Positions 1-7,842 of a stretch of DNA of 64,000 nucleotides are shown piece after piece. Position numbers and translations under genes: made by a program. Positions within the stretch are counted from its first letter, which is position 1, and every line of letters begins with the position of its first letter. Source of the DNA: Thermomonospora echinospora (lineage in GTDB: Bacteria > Actinomycetota > Actinomycetes > Streptosporangiales > Streptosporangiaceae); assembly GCF_900108175.1 (NCBI RefSeq), contig NZ_FNVO01000002.1, forward strand, positions 497,051-561,050, read 5' to 3'. The notes beneath the pieces were generated by a model. It saw only the letters and a program-made list of their open reading frames with translations. It was not told where the DNA came from and made no database searches.

Positions 1-7
1 CGCCGCG

Positions 8-59
8 GGCCGTCACCACTGGCCGTCACCACTGGCCGTCACCGCGGGCCGTCGCCGCG
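8..59. repeat. 13-bp tandem repeats at window edge
   Basis: Four consecutive 13-bp units are visible: GGCCGTCACCACT twice, then GGCCGTCACCGCG and GGCCGTCGCCGCG. They stop near position 59 and may continue left of the window. The rest of positions 60-332 holds no gene I can support. A short AT-richer patch near 135-170 could carry the promoter of the following amidase gene. Confidence 0.7.
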
Positions 60-332
60 GCCGTCGCGAAAGTCCGACCGCCCTCGACGCGAGCCGGCGT
101 CCGCGCATGTCACCCCCCGGAATGGTCGCCGATATCCCCACATCACATAAAGTGTCCGGCTTATTCTGATCCGCATCGGGCATGCCGTCGGCCGTACAAC
201 CGAACCGGCCCGCGGAACCCGGCCGGACGGGCGGTCCATGCGCGGAACCGCCTCAGCGCAGCGGCGACGGCAGGCTCCCGCACACTCCCCGCCGTACGCG
301 ACGCCATCGCCGCGACCCCCCGAAGGAGGCGT

Positions 333-1289
333 ATGGAACTGGAGAAACGCGCGGTGTTCGGCTGGCCCGCGACGGCCGCCGGATACGCTCCCTGCGATAA
401 CGGCCTCGTCGTCCACTACGACGGCTCCGACCAGGGCCTGGCCGGCAAGCCGCATTCCGCGTGCCGCACCTATTGGACACAAACCCGACGATTCCACATG
501 AACACCAACGGATGGGCTGATATCGGATATGCCTTTGCCGTCTGTCCGCACGGGATCGTGCTGGAGGGGCGTGGGTGGCGGCGGGTGCAGGCGGCGCAGC
601 CCGGGGGGAACACCACGTGGACGTCCGTGACGTTCATGAGCGGGCCCAGGGAGTCGCCGACCACCGCGCAGGTCAACGCGTTCAAGGAGCTGCGGGCCTG
701 GCTGCGGGGCAGCGGGCTGGGGACGGGGATCCGCGGGCATCGGGACTTCATCTCCACGTCCTGTCCCGGCGACAGGTTGTACGCGATGGTCAAGAACGGC
801 AGCCTCACCGGCGCACCGAAGGAGGACGACGACGTGCCGATCCGCACCAGCCTCGGCAAGAGCAAGCCCCAGCCCCTCGCCTGGGGTGAGTGGACCGTCA
901 TCACCTGGGACACCGAGCACTCCGACCCGGAGGGGGCCCACGCCGGAGGCGACCATCCGGGATATGTGGCCCCGGAGGGGAGCTGGGCGGACTTCCACGC
1001 CAGTGTGCGGGTGGAGGGCCTGCTGCCCGGTGACGAGTACCAGTTGCGCTATGAGGTGCACAACTGGAAGGACGGCAGGTCGGCCGGCGACCCGTGGACG
1101 GAGATCCACGCCGACCATCCGGCCACCAGGGGCGTTCAGTTCGTCACCGGCTCCTGCGCCAAGTCGCTCAAGCGGGGCCAGCACGCCTACGTCTCCATCG
1201 CGGTCTTCCCCGCCGACGGGGTGGCGAACGGGCGGCCGGTCCCCCGGGCGGTGTCCGGCCGCTGGACCATCCGCCAGGACAGGGCCTGA
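333..1289 (+). CDS. PGRP/amidase_2-type N-acetylmuramoyl-L-alanine amidase
   Basis: 318-residue protein. Residues about 20-155 form an amidase-2/PGRP fold: zinc ligands H28 (VVHYDG), H136 (GHRDF) and C144 (TSCPGD), with the conserved tyrosine in IGYAF (Y66). Family members cut the bond between N-acetylmuramic acid and L-alanine in peptidoglycan. Residues about 185-318 form a separate C-terminal domain that I do not recognise. There is no signal peptide, so the protein may be released by lysis, as phage endolysins are, or exported another way. The ATG at 333 follows a strong GGAGG at 325-329. No phage genes lie next to it, so prophage origin is only a possibility. Confidence 0.85.
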   Translation: MELEKRAVFGWPATAAGYAPCDNGLVVHYDGSDQGLAGKPHSACRTYWTQTRRFHMNTNGWADIGYAFAVCPHGIVLEGRGWRRVQAAQPGGNTTWTSVTFMSGPRESPTTAQVNAFKELRAWLRGSGLGTGIRGHRDFISTSCPGDRLYAMVKNGSLTGAPKEDDDVPIRTSLGKSKPQPLAWGEWTVITWDTEHSDPEGAHAGGDHPGYVAPEGSWADFHASVRVEGLLPGDEYQLRYEVHNWKDGRSAGDPWTEIHADHPATRGVQFVTGSCAKSLKRGQHAYVSIAVFPADGVANGRPVPRAVSGRWTIRQDRA

Positions 1290-1384
1290 CGGACGGCCCC
1301 ACGGGAGGCGGCGCGGAGGCACGGCTCCTCCGCGCCGCCTCCTTTCCGCCCGCCCCTCGTCCTGGTCGCCGGCACGACGCGAAG

Positions 1385-1410
1385 CCGTGTCCACCGATCG
1401 GTGGACACGG
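1385..1410. promoter_or_regulatory. Perfect 26-bp palindrome, candidate operator of the ABC exporter operon
   Basis: Each half reads CCGTGTCCACCGA, and the two halves are exact reverse complements with no loop. It ends 54 bp before the first gene of the exporter operon. The absence of a loop and of a following T tract argues for a dimeric repressor site rather than a terminator. The core CCACCGATCGGTGG has the look of TetR-type operators (inference). No TetR gene is present nearby. Confidence 0.6.
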
Positions 1411-1464
1411 CGATGACCGACAGGTCGATCGTCCGGCGGTCCCGCGCACGAGACGCTCGAAGAC

Positions 1465-2310
1465 ATGAGCAGTGCGGTGCGGGTCAGCGGGCTGGCCAAG
1501 CGGTACGGGGAGGTCCGGGCGGTCGACGGAATCGACCTGGAGATCGAGCGGGGCGAGGTCTTCGCGCTCCTCGGGCCCAACGGGGCGGGCAAGTCCACGA
1601 CGGTGGAGATCCTGGAGGGGCACCGGCGGCGGGACGCCGGGCGGGTCGAGGTGCTGGGGCACGACCCGGGCCGGGCCACCCGCCAGTGGCGGGCGCGGCT
1701 GGGGATCGTGGCGCAGACCACCAGGGAGGCGCCGGAGCTGACCGTCCGGGAGATGGTGCGGCACTTCGCGGGCTACTACCCGCGGCCGCGCGACCCGGAC
1801 GAGGTCATCGAGGCGGTGGGGCTCACGGACAAGACCCGCACGCGCCTGGCGGGGCTGTCGGGCGGGCAGCGGCGGCGGGTGGACGTGGCGCTGGGGATCG
1901 TGGGCGATCCGGAGCTGCTGTTCCTGGACGAGCCGACGACCGGTTTCGACCCGGAGGCGCGGCGGGCGTTCTGGGAGCTGATCCGGGGGCTGGCGCACGA
2001 CGGCACCACCATCGTGCTGACGACGCACTACATGGAGGAGGCCGAGGTCCTGGCCGACCGGGTCGCGGTGATCGCAGGCGGCCGGATCCTGGCCGTCGAC
2101 ACCCCGCGCGAGCTGGGCGGGCGGGCCACTGAGGTCGCCGAGGTGAGCTGGCTGGAGCCCGCGGAGGGGCGCCGGACGCTGCGTGCGGCGTCGCCGACGC
2201 AGGTGGTGGCGGAGCTGGCCGAGCGGTTCGGCGGAGAGGTCCCCGGGCTGACCGTCGCGCGGCCGACCCTGGAGGACGTCTACCTGCGGATGATCGGAGA
2301 GACGCAATGA
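1465..2310 (+). CDS. ABC exporter ATP-binding subunit (DrrA-like)
   Basis: 281-residue cytoplasmic ATPase. Walker A GPNGAGKST is at 37-45, the ABC signature LSGGQ at 131-135, Walker B LLFLDEP at 151-157 and the switch histidine H188 in TTHYMEE. The C-terminal extension of about 80 residues is typical of DrrA/CcmA-like exporter ATPases. Its stop overlaps the permease start (ATGA at 2307-2310), so the two are translationally coupled. With the downstream kinase and regulator it forms a sense-and-export operon; the substrate cannot be read from sequence, though drug or lipid export is common for such operons. The start was taken at the first ATG in frame after the palindrome; no strong ribosome site is visible. 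Confidence 0.92.
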   Translation: MSSAVRVSGLAKRYGEVRAVDGIDLEIERGEVFALLGPNGAGKSTTVEILEGHRRRDAGRVEVLGHDPGRATRQWRARLGIVAQTTREAPELTVREMVRHFAGYYPRPRDPDEVIEAVGLTDKTRTRLAGLSGGQRRRVDVALGIVGDPELLFLDEPTTGFDPEARRAFWELIRGLAHDGTTIVLTTHYMEEAEVLADRVAVIAGGRILAVDTPRELGGRATEVAEVSWLEPAEGRRTLRAASPTQVVAELAERFGGEVPGLTVARPTLEDVYLRMIGETQ

Positions 2311-3125
2311 CCGCCGTCATGTCGCGGCCGCCGGGGGCGGTGCGGATCGGGCTGCGCCGGGGGCTGCTGGAGTTGCGGCTGTACTTCCGGGAGCGGGAGG
2401 CGGTGGTCTTCACGTTCCTGATGCCGGTGATGCTGCTGTCGATCTTCGGGGCGATCTTCCAGGGCGAGCTGGGCGACACCGGGGTGGACTACCGGCAGTA
2501 CTTCACCGCCGGGATGATCGCCAGCGGGATGATGTCGGTGACCTTCGTCGGCCTCGGCGTGGCCATCGCCACCGAGCGCGACGACGGCACGCTCAAGCGG
2601 CTGTACGGCACGCCGATGCCGCGCTCGTCGTACTTCATCGGCAAGACGCTGCTGGCGCTGACGCTGTCGCTGCTGGAGACGGCGGTCCTGTTCGCGATCG
2701 GGGCCACGCTGTACGGGGTGGAGCCGCCGGCCGACCCGGGCCGCTGGTTCACCCTCGGCTGGGTGTTCGTGCTCGGCGTGGCGGCCTGCTCGCTGCTGGG
2801 GATCGCGATGAGCAGCCTGCCCAGGACGGGCCGCAGCGCGCCGGCCGTGCTGAACCTGCCGTTCCTGGCGCTGCAGTTCACCTCGGGGGTGTTCGTCCTC
2901 TTCGACAGCCTGCCCGGATGGCTTCAGCAGGTGGCGGCGATCTTCCCGCTGAAGTGGATGTGCCAGGGACTGCGGTCGGCGCTGCTGCCGGACACCATGC
3001 TGGCGATGGAGCCCGCCGGGGCCTGGGAACACGGGCGCATCGCCCTGATACTGGGGGGATGGTGTGCGGCGGGGCTGGTGCTGTGCGTCCTGACCTTCCG
3101 CTGGAAGGGCCGGCAGGACGGGTGA
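2307..3125 (+). CDS. ABC-2 type exporter permease (DrrB-like)
   Basis: 272 residues with about six hydrophobic segments: near 30-50, 65-85, 110-130, 145-165, 175-200 and 240-262. This is the ABC-2 membrane permease architecture. It partners the ATPase just upstream, with a 4-bp overlap. Its stop overlaps the GTG start of the histidine kinase (GTGA at 3122-3125), so all three are coupled. The motif TERDDGTLKRLYGTPMPRS in the first cytoplasmic loop resembles the coupling region of this family. Transport direction is taken to be export from the family; the substrate is unknown. Confidence 0.9.
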   Translation: MTAVMSRPPGAVRIGLRRGLLELRLYFREREAVVFTFLMPVMLLSIFGAIFQGELGDTGVDYRQYFTAGMIASGMMSVTFVGLGVAIATERDDGTLKRLYGTPMPRSSYFIGKTLLALTLSLLETAVLFAIGATLYGVEPPADPGRWFTLGWVFVLGVAACSLLGIAMSSLPRTGRSAPAVLNLPFLALQFTSGVFVLFDSLPGWLQQVAAIFPLKWMCQGLRSALLPDTMLAMEPAGAWEHGRIALILGGWCAAGLVLCVLTFRWKGRQDG

Positions 3126-4318
3126 GCACGGCCTTTCCTCCGGCCCACCATGCCTGGGAGCGCAGCCTGCGGATCTGGGACGCGCTGACCCTGGTCACCG
3201 TGCTGGCCACGATGGGCGTCATCTGGTTCGGCGACGCCCCGTACGCCCGGCGGCTGGCGGCGGTCTCGCTCCTGCTGACGGTCCTGCCGCTGTACGTGGT
3301 GCTGGTCCGCCCGGTGGTCCGGTGCGGGCCCCAGGGCGGCCGGCGCGCGGTCGGGTACGTCGTGACGGCGGTCACGCTGTTCAGCGTCGCGACCTGGCTG
3401 GCGCCGGCGAGCTGGGGTGTCGCGTTCACCCTGATCCCGCACTGCTACATGCTGCTGCCGACGCGCTGGGCCGTCTGCGCGGTGGCGGCGCTCAACCTCG
3501 GCCCCGGGGTTCCCACGCTCCTCGGCGACGAGGACCGGGGACGCGACGTCGCCGGGCTGCTGGCGGGCACCGTGATGATCACGACGTTCTCCGCCGTGTT
3601 CGGGCTGTGGATCGACCGGATCATCCAGCAGAGCCGGGAGCGGGCCGAGCTGATCGAGCAGCTCACCGCCAGCCGGGCGGAGGTGGCCCGGCTGTCGCGG
3701 GAGGCGGGGGTGGCGGCCGAGCGGGAGCGGCTGACCGGGGAGATCCACGACACCCTCGCCCAGGGCTTCACCAGCATCCTGATGCTGTTGCAGGGCGCCG
3801 AGGCCCTGCTGGAGCCCGAGCATCCGGCCCGCCGGCCGGTCGGGCTGGCGGCCCGTACCGCCCGGGAGAACCTGGCCGAGGCCAGGGCGCTGGTGGCGGC
3901 GCTGCCCCCGGCCCCGCTGGAGGAGGCGCCGCTGACCGAGGCGCTGCGCCGGCTCGCCGAGCGGTTCGGCGAGGTCGGCGGCGCGTCCTCGTTCGAGGTC
4001 GAGGGGCCGCCGCGCGCCCTGGCGCCAAGCCTGGACGTGGTGCTGCTGCGCGCGGCGCAGGAGGCGCTGGCCAACGTCCGCAAGCACGCCGCCGCGCGGT
4101 CGGTGGCGCTGCGGCTGTCGTACGGAGGGGACGAGGTGCGGTTGACGGTGTGCGACGACGGCCGGGGGTTCGATCCGGCCGCGGTGACCACCGGGCCGGA
4201 CGGCGGGTTCGGGCTGGCGGGTCTGCGGCAGCGGGTCGAGCAGATCGGCGGGACGGTGGACATCGCCAGTGCGCCCGGCGCCGGCACCACGGTGGCGGTC
4301 CGCCTGACATGCTCGTGA
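3122..4318 (+). CDS. NarL-type sensor histidine kinase
   Basis: 398 residues from the GTG at 3122, chosen because it overlaps the permease stop. About five transmembrane helices cover 20-165, followed by a coiled coil at 168-200. The HisKA_3 dimerisation box has phospho-acceptor H209 in GEIHDTLAQG, and the ATPase domain shows EALANVRKHA (N box), DDGRGFDPA (G1) and GGFGLAGL (G2). There is no periplasmic sensor domain, so it may sense the membrane or the adjacent transporter (inference). It should phosphorylate the response regulator four bases downstream. Confidence 0.92.
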   Translation: MSTAFPPAHHAWERSLRIWDALTLVTVLATMGVIWFGDAPYARRLAAVSLLLTVLPLYVVLVRPVVRCGPQGGRRAVGYVVTAVTLFSVATWLAPASWGVAFTLIPHCYMLLPTRWAVCAVAALNLGPGVPTLLGDEDRGRDVAGLLAGTVMITTFSAVFGLWIDRIIQQSRERAELIEQLTASRAEVARLSREAGVAAERERLTGEIHDTLAQGFTSILMLLQGAEALLEPEHPARRPVGLAARTARENLAEARALVAALPPAPLEEAPLTEALRRLAERFGEVGGASSFEVEGPPRALAPSLDVVLLRAAQEALANVRKHAAARSVALRLSYGGDEVRLTVCDDGRGFDPAAVTTGPDGGFGLAGLRQRVEQIGGTVDIASAPGAGTTVAVRLTCS

Positions 4319-4322
4319 GGCC

Positions 4323-4982
4323 ATGGTGAACGACGATTCCGTGATCAAGTCCGTGATCAAGGTGCTGCTGGTCGACGACCATCCGGTGGTGCGCGAGGGG
4401 CTGCGCGGGATGCTGACCGCCGAGCCCGGCCTGGAGGTGGTCGGCGAGGCGGGCGGGGCGGCCGAGGCGGTGGCGGCGGTGGGCCTGCACGAGCCGGACG
4501 TGGTGCTGATGGACCTGCGGATGCCCGGCGGGGACGGGGTGGAGGCCACCGCCCGGGTGCTGGCGCGCCGGCCGGCGACCCGGGTCGTCGTGCTGACCAC
4601 GTACGAGACCGACGCCGACATCCTGCGGGCGGTGGAGGCGGGCGCCGCGGGCTACCTGCTCAAGGACGCCACCCGGCAGGATCTGGCGCAGGCGGTGCGG
4701 GCGGCGGCGCGTGGCGAGACCGTGCTGGCCCCGTCGGTGGCGGCCAAGCTGGTGTCGCGGATGCGCGCGCCGGTGGACCTGTCGCCGCGCGAGATCGAGG
4801 TGCTGGCACTGGTGGCTCGGGGGCACACCAACGCCGAGATCGGCCGGGAGCTGTTCATCAGCGAGGCGACCGTCAAGACCCATCTGCTGCGGGCCTTCGG
4901 CAAGCTGGGCGTGGGCGACCGGACCGCGGCCGTCACCGTTGCCATGGAACGGGGGATCCTCGCTCCCCCGGACCGCCGCTGA
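4323..4982 (+). CDS. NarL/FixJ-family response regulator
   Basis: 219 residues. The receiver domain (13-130) has the acidic pair D18/D19, phospho-acceptor D64 in LMDLRMPGGDG and the switch region ending LLKD. The LuxR-type DNA-binding domain (about 150-210) has the typical LSPREIEVLALVARG and EIGRELFISEATVKTHL sequences. It is the last gene of the four-gene exporter operon and the likely activator of that operon. A second possible start is the ATG-less run 6-9 codons further in; the first ATG is used here because it sits four bases after the kinase stop. Confidence 0.93.
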   Translation: MVNDDSVIKSVIKVLLVDDHPVVREGLRGMLTAEPGLEVVGEAGGAAEAVAAVGLHEPDVVLMDLRMPGGDGVEATARVLARRPATRVVVLTTYETDADILRAVEAGAAGYLLKDATRQDLAQAVRAAARGETVLAPSVAAKLVSRMRAPVDLSPREIEVLALVARGHTNAEIGRELFISEATVKTHLLRAFGKLGVGDRTAAVTVAMERGILAPPDRR

Positions 4983-5043
4983 GGTGCTTTACTGGACGAC
5001 ACGTCTGAAAGTGCCCGCTTACCGAGCTCCCCCGGGAGGTCTC

Positions 5044-6540
5044 ATGTCCGTGGCGACGGAGCGCACCACCTTCGCATCACTGAACCCGGCCACCGGCGAG
5101 GTCGTCGGCGAGCATCCGATCTACGACGAGGCGGCGGTCGCCGAGACCGTCGCACGGGCCCGCCGGGCCGCCCGGTGGTGGGGGGACCTGGACTGGAAGG
5201 AACGGCGGCTGCGGCTGCTGAACTTCAAGGGCGCGCTGACCCGCAACCTGGACCGGATGGCGCAGCTGATCCACGACGAGACCGGCAAGCCGCTGCCGGA
5301 CGCCCAGCTGGAGGTGGTCCTGTCGATCACCCATCTGGACTGGGCCGCTCGGAACGCCCGCAAGGTGCTGGGGCCGCGCACCGTGTTCCCCGGGATGACC
5401 GCCGTCAACCACAAGTGCACTCTGGAGTACCAGCCGCTCGGGGTGGTGGGCGTGATCGGGCCGTGGAACTACCCGATCTTCACCCCGATGGGCTCGATCG
5501 GCTACGCGCTGGCCGCCGGTAACGCGGTGGTGTTCAAGCCCTCGGAGTTCACCCCCGGGGTCGGCGTGCTGCTGGCCGAACTGCTGGCCGAGGCGGTGCC
5601 CGAGCAGCCGCTCCTGCAGGTCGTCACCGGCCTCGGCCCCACCGGGGCGGCGCTGGCGCGCTCCGGGGTGGACAAGATCGCCTTCACCGGGTCGGGCCCG
5701 ACCGCCAAGAAGGTGATGGCGGCCTGCGCGGAGAACCTCACCCCGATCGTCGCCGAGTGCGGCGGCAAGGACGCCTTCATCGTGGACGCCGACGCCGACC
5801 TGGAGGCGGCGGCGGACGCGGCGGTGTGGGGCGCGATGTCCAACTCCGGGCAGACCTGTGTGGGCGTCGAGCGGATCTACGTGGTCGACGGCGTCTACGA
5901 GGAGTTCCTCGGCAAGCTGACCGAGAAGGCCAAGGGGCTGCGGCCCGGGTTCGGCGACGAGGCCCACTACGGGCCGGTGACCATGCCCGGCCAGCTCGAC
6001 GTCATCGAACGGCACATCAAGGACGCGCTGGAGCGGGGCGGCCGGGCGGTGGTCGGCGGCACCGAGTCGGTGCGTAAGCCGTACGTGGAGCCGGTGGTGC
6101 TCACCGACGTGCCCGACGACTCCTCGGCGGTGTGCGAGGAGACCTTCGGGCCGACCATCACCGTGCACCGGGTCAAGGACGCCGAGGAGGCGCTGGAGAG
6201 GGCCAACCAGACCTCCTACGGGCTGGCCGGGACGATCTTCTCCGGCAGCGCGTCCCGGGCGATGGACCTGGCCCGCCGGATGCGCTCCGGAATGACCTCG
6301 ATCAACGCGGTCATCGCGTTCGCCTCCGTGCCGGCGCTGCCGTTCGGCGGGGTGGGCGAGTCGGGCTTCGGCCGCATCCACGGGGCCGACGGGCTGCGCG
6401 AGTTCGCCCGCCCCAAGGCCATCACCCGCCAGCGCTTCGCCCTGCCGACCAACCTGACCTCCTTCTCACGCACCGACAAGGACATGGCCCGGATCCTGAA
6501 ACTGGTCACCATGCTCCACGGCAAGAACTACAAGCGATGA
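5044..6540 (+). CDS. Aldehyde dehydrogenase (succinate-semialdehyde dehydrogenase-like)
   Basis: 498 residues. This NAD(P)-dependent family oxidises aldehydes to acids. Visible landmarks: N142 in GPWNYP, the cofactor-binding FTGSGPTAKKV near 214-224, general base E238 in AECGGKDA and nucleophile C272 in NSGQTCVG. The ATG at 5044 has GGGAGG six bases upstream; reading further upstream would run into the response regulator in another frame. The sequence is closest by eye to GabD2-like and broad-specificity enzymes, so the substrate is uncertain. It appears to be transcribed alone, with a hairpin right after the stop. Confidence 0.9.
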   Translation: MSVATERTTFASLNPATGEVVGEHPIYDEAAVAETVARARRAARWWGDLDWKERRLRLLNFKGALTRNLDRMAQLIHDETGKPLPDAQLEVVLSITHLDWAARNARKVLGPRTVFPGMTAVNHKCTLEYQPLGVVGVIGPWNYPIFTPMGSIGYALAAGNAVVFKPSEFTPGVGVLLAELLAEAVPEQPLLQVVTGLGPTGAALARSGVDKIAFTGSGPTAKKVMAACAENLTPIVAECGGKDAFIVDADADLEAAADAAVWGAMSNSGQTCVGVERIYVVDGVYEEFLGKLTEKAKGLRPGFGDEAHYGPVTMPGQLDVIERHIKDALERGGRAVVGGTESVRKPYVEPVVLTDVPDDSSAVCEETFGPTITVHRVKDAEEALERANQTSYGLAGTIFSGSASRAMDLARRMRSGMTSINAVIAFASVPALPFGGVGESGFGRIHGADGLREFARPKAITRQRFALPTNLTSFSRTDKDMARILKLVTMLHGKNYKR

Positions 6541-6550
6541 TCCGGACGTC

Positions 6551-6582
6551 GGGCCGGGCGGCTGCAGCGGATCGCCCGGCCC
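6551..6582 (+). terminator. Hairpin terminator after aldehyde dehydrogenase
   Basis: A perfect 10-bp stem, GGGCCGGGCG with CGCCCGGCCC, and a 12-base loop start 10 bases after the stop codon. It is followed by GGCGTTTC rather than a long T run, as is usual in actinomycetes. Confidence 0.7.
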
Positions 6583-6762
6583 GGCGTTTCAGGGTCCGGC
6601 GGCGTCTGAGACGAGGGGTCCGGTCCTAAGCCTCCCAGTGCGGCCTAAGACGTTCCCAGGCCCCGCAGATAGGGCGTCGTCCCGATGTGGGGGGTGCTGT
6701 CTTAGCGCGAACCTCTAAGTGTCGGGCCGGGAAGGCCGGCCCGCCGCAGAGAAGAGGCGCAG

Positions 6763-6873
6763 ATGCAGCACCCCGACATCTCCAGGGCCATCATGCAGGA
6801 CCGGGTACGCCGGATGCGGGAGGAGGCCAAGGCCGCCGCCAAGGCCGCCAAGGCGAAGGGCCGCAACCGGTGA
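6763..6873 (+). CDS. 36-residue basic helical protein of unknown function
   Basis: The frame encodes 36 residues beginning MQHPDISRAIMQDRVRRMRE and ending in an Ala/Lys-rich helix (AKAAAKAAKAKGRNR). A purine-rich ribosome site (GAGAAGAGG, 6750-6757) precedes the ATG, and a perfect terminator hairpin follows 50 bases after the stop. Together these make a complete miniature transcription unit. Short proteins with an M-x-HP start and a basic amphipathic helix are frequent in actinomycetes (from memory). The function is unknown; the positive charge suggests nucleic-acid or membrane contact (inference). Confidence 0.6.
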   Translation: MQHPDISRAIMQDRVRRMREEAKAAAKAAKAKGRNR

Positions 6874-6923
6874 TCCGCACGGAGCCGCCGCCTCCACCGC
6901 TGCCCGGCTGCCGCTCCGGGACC

Positions 6924-6960
6924 AAGACCCCCTCATCTTCCCCGAAGGTGAGGGGGTCTT
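6924..6960 (+). terminator. Perfect 12-bp stem terminator
   Basis: AAGACCCCCTCA and TGAGGGGGTCTT pair perfectly around a 13-base loop (6936-6948). It lies 50 bases after the 36-residue gene and isolates it from the adenosyltransferase gene downstream. The A-rich 5' arm gives a T-rich 3' arm, so it looks intrinsic. Confidence 0.85.
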
Positions 6961-7080
6961 CGCGTTCCCGGCCGTACGCCTTAGACGGGGTCTTAGACGG
7001 GCCTCGGACGGAGACGCCGGCGCACGCGGGCGGCGCGGCCGGTGGTGTCACCGGCCGGGAACAGCCCACGCGACCGGCTC

Positions 7081-7092
7081 TAAGGTGACGGT
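7081..7092 (+). promoter_or_regulatory. -10 box for leaderless transcription of the adenosyltransferase gene
   Basis: TAAGGT at 7081-7086 lies exactly six bases before the ATG at 7093, with no Shine-Dalgarno sequence between. This is the standard geometry of leaderless actinobacterial mRNAs that start at the start codon. Confidence 0.6.
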
Positions 7093-7704
7093 ATGCCGAA
7101 GAACGAGCAGACCCCTGTCGTCCTGTCCCGGATCTACACCCGGACCGGGGACGACGGCACCACCGCCCTGGGCGACATGTCGCGGACCCGCAAGTCCGAC
7201 CCCCGCCTGGCCGCCTACGCCGACGTCGAGGAGGCCAACGCCGCCATCGGGGCCGCCCTCGCGCTCGGCGAACTCCCCGAGGACCTGCGGACGCTGCTGG
7301 TGCGCGTCCAGAACGACCTGTTCGACGTCGGCGCCGACCTGTGCAACCCGGTCACCGACGACGCGGCCGCCGAGTACCCGCCGCTGCGGGTCCAGGAGTC
7401 GTACGTGACCTGGCTGGAGGAGGCGTGCGACCGCCACAACGCCGACCTGCAGCCGCTGCGCAGCTTCATCCTGCCCGGCGGGACGCCGGGCGCCGCGCTG
7501 CTGCACGTGGCCCGTACGGTCACCCGCCGGGCCGAACGCTCCGTCTGGACGGCGATCGAGCAGCACGGCGCCGCCCCGTCCGGCACCGTCAACCCGCTCA
7601 CCGCCCGCTACCTCAACCGTCTGTCGGACCTGCTGTTCATCCTGTGCCGGGTGGCCAACGCCGGACACGGGGACGTGCTGTGGAAGCCGGGCGGCGAGCG
7701 CTGA
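7093..7704 (+). CDS. PduO-type cob(I)alamin adenosyltransferase
   Basis: 203 residues. The enzyme moves the adenosyl group of ATP onto cob(I)alamin to make coenzyme B12. The N-terminal ATP-binding signature YTRTGDDGTTALGD, the central helix FILPGGTPGAALLHVARTV and the C-terminal YLNRLSDLLFILCRVAN identify the PduO/MmaB family. Length is normal. No other cobalamin gene is adjacent, as is usual in actinomycetes. The start codon is set by a leaderless promoter. Confidence 0.95.
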   Translation: MPKNEQTPVVLSRIYTRTGDDGTTALGDMSRTRKSDPRLAAYADVEEANAAIGAALALGELPEDLRTLLVRVQNDLFDVGADLCNPVTDDAAAEYPPLRVQESYVTWLEEACDRHNADLQPLRSFILPGGTPGAALLHVARTVTRRAERSVWTAIEQHGAAPSGTVNPLTARYLNRLSDLLFILCRVANAGHGDVLWKPGGER

Positions 7705-7842
7705 GCCGTGGCCGGGGTGGGGTTAGCCCCACCCCCAACAGACAGGCGTGCCACCTGTCGCGCGGCCGGTCCGGGCACGAAGCTGAATAGGGACGCGCCG
7801 AGACGCGTCACAGCGCAGACGGGGCGGCGGAGGCGGGAGACG

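Noticed and set aside
8-59. Possible CRISPR or integron repeats at the left edge
   Set aside because: The 13-bp units are contiguous without spacers; they are simple tandem repeats.
333-1289. Prophage endolysin marking a prophage
   Set aside because: No holin, tail or other phage genes flank it; a chromosomal peptidoglycan amidase is equally possible.
39-1721. 560-residue minus-strand frame over the amidase gene
   Set aside because: It lies opposite a gene with clear catalytic residues and ribosome site and has the Arg/Pro/Gly-rich composition of an antisense frame in high-G+C DNA.
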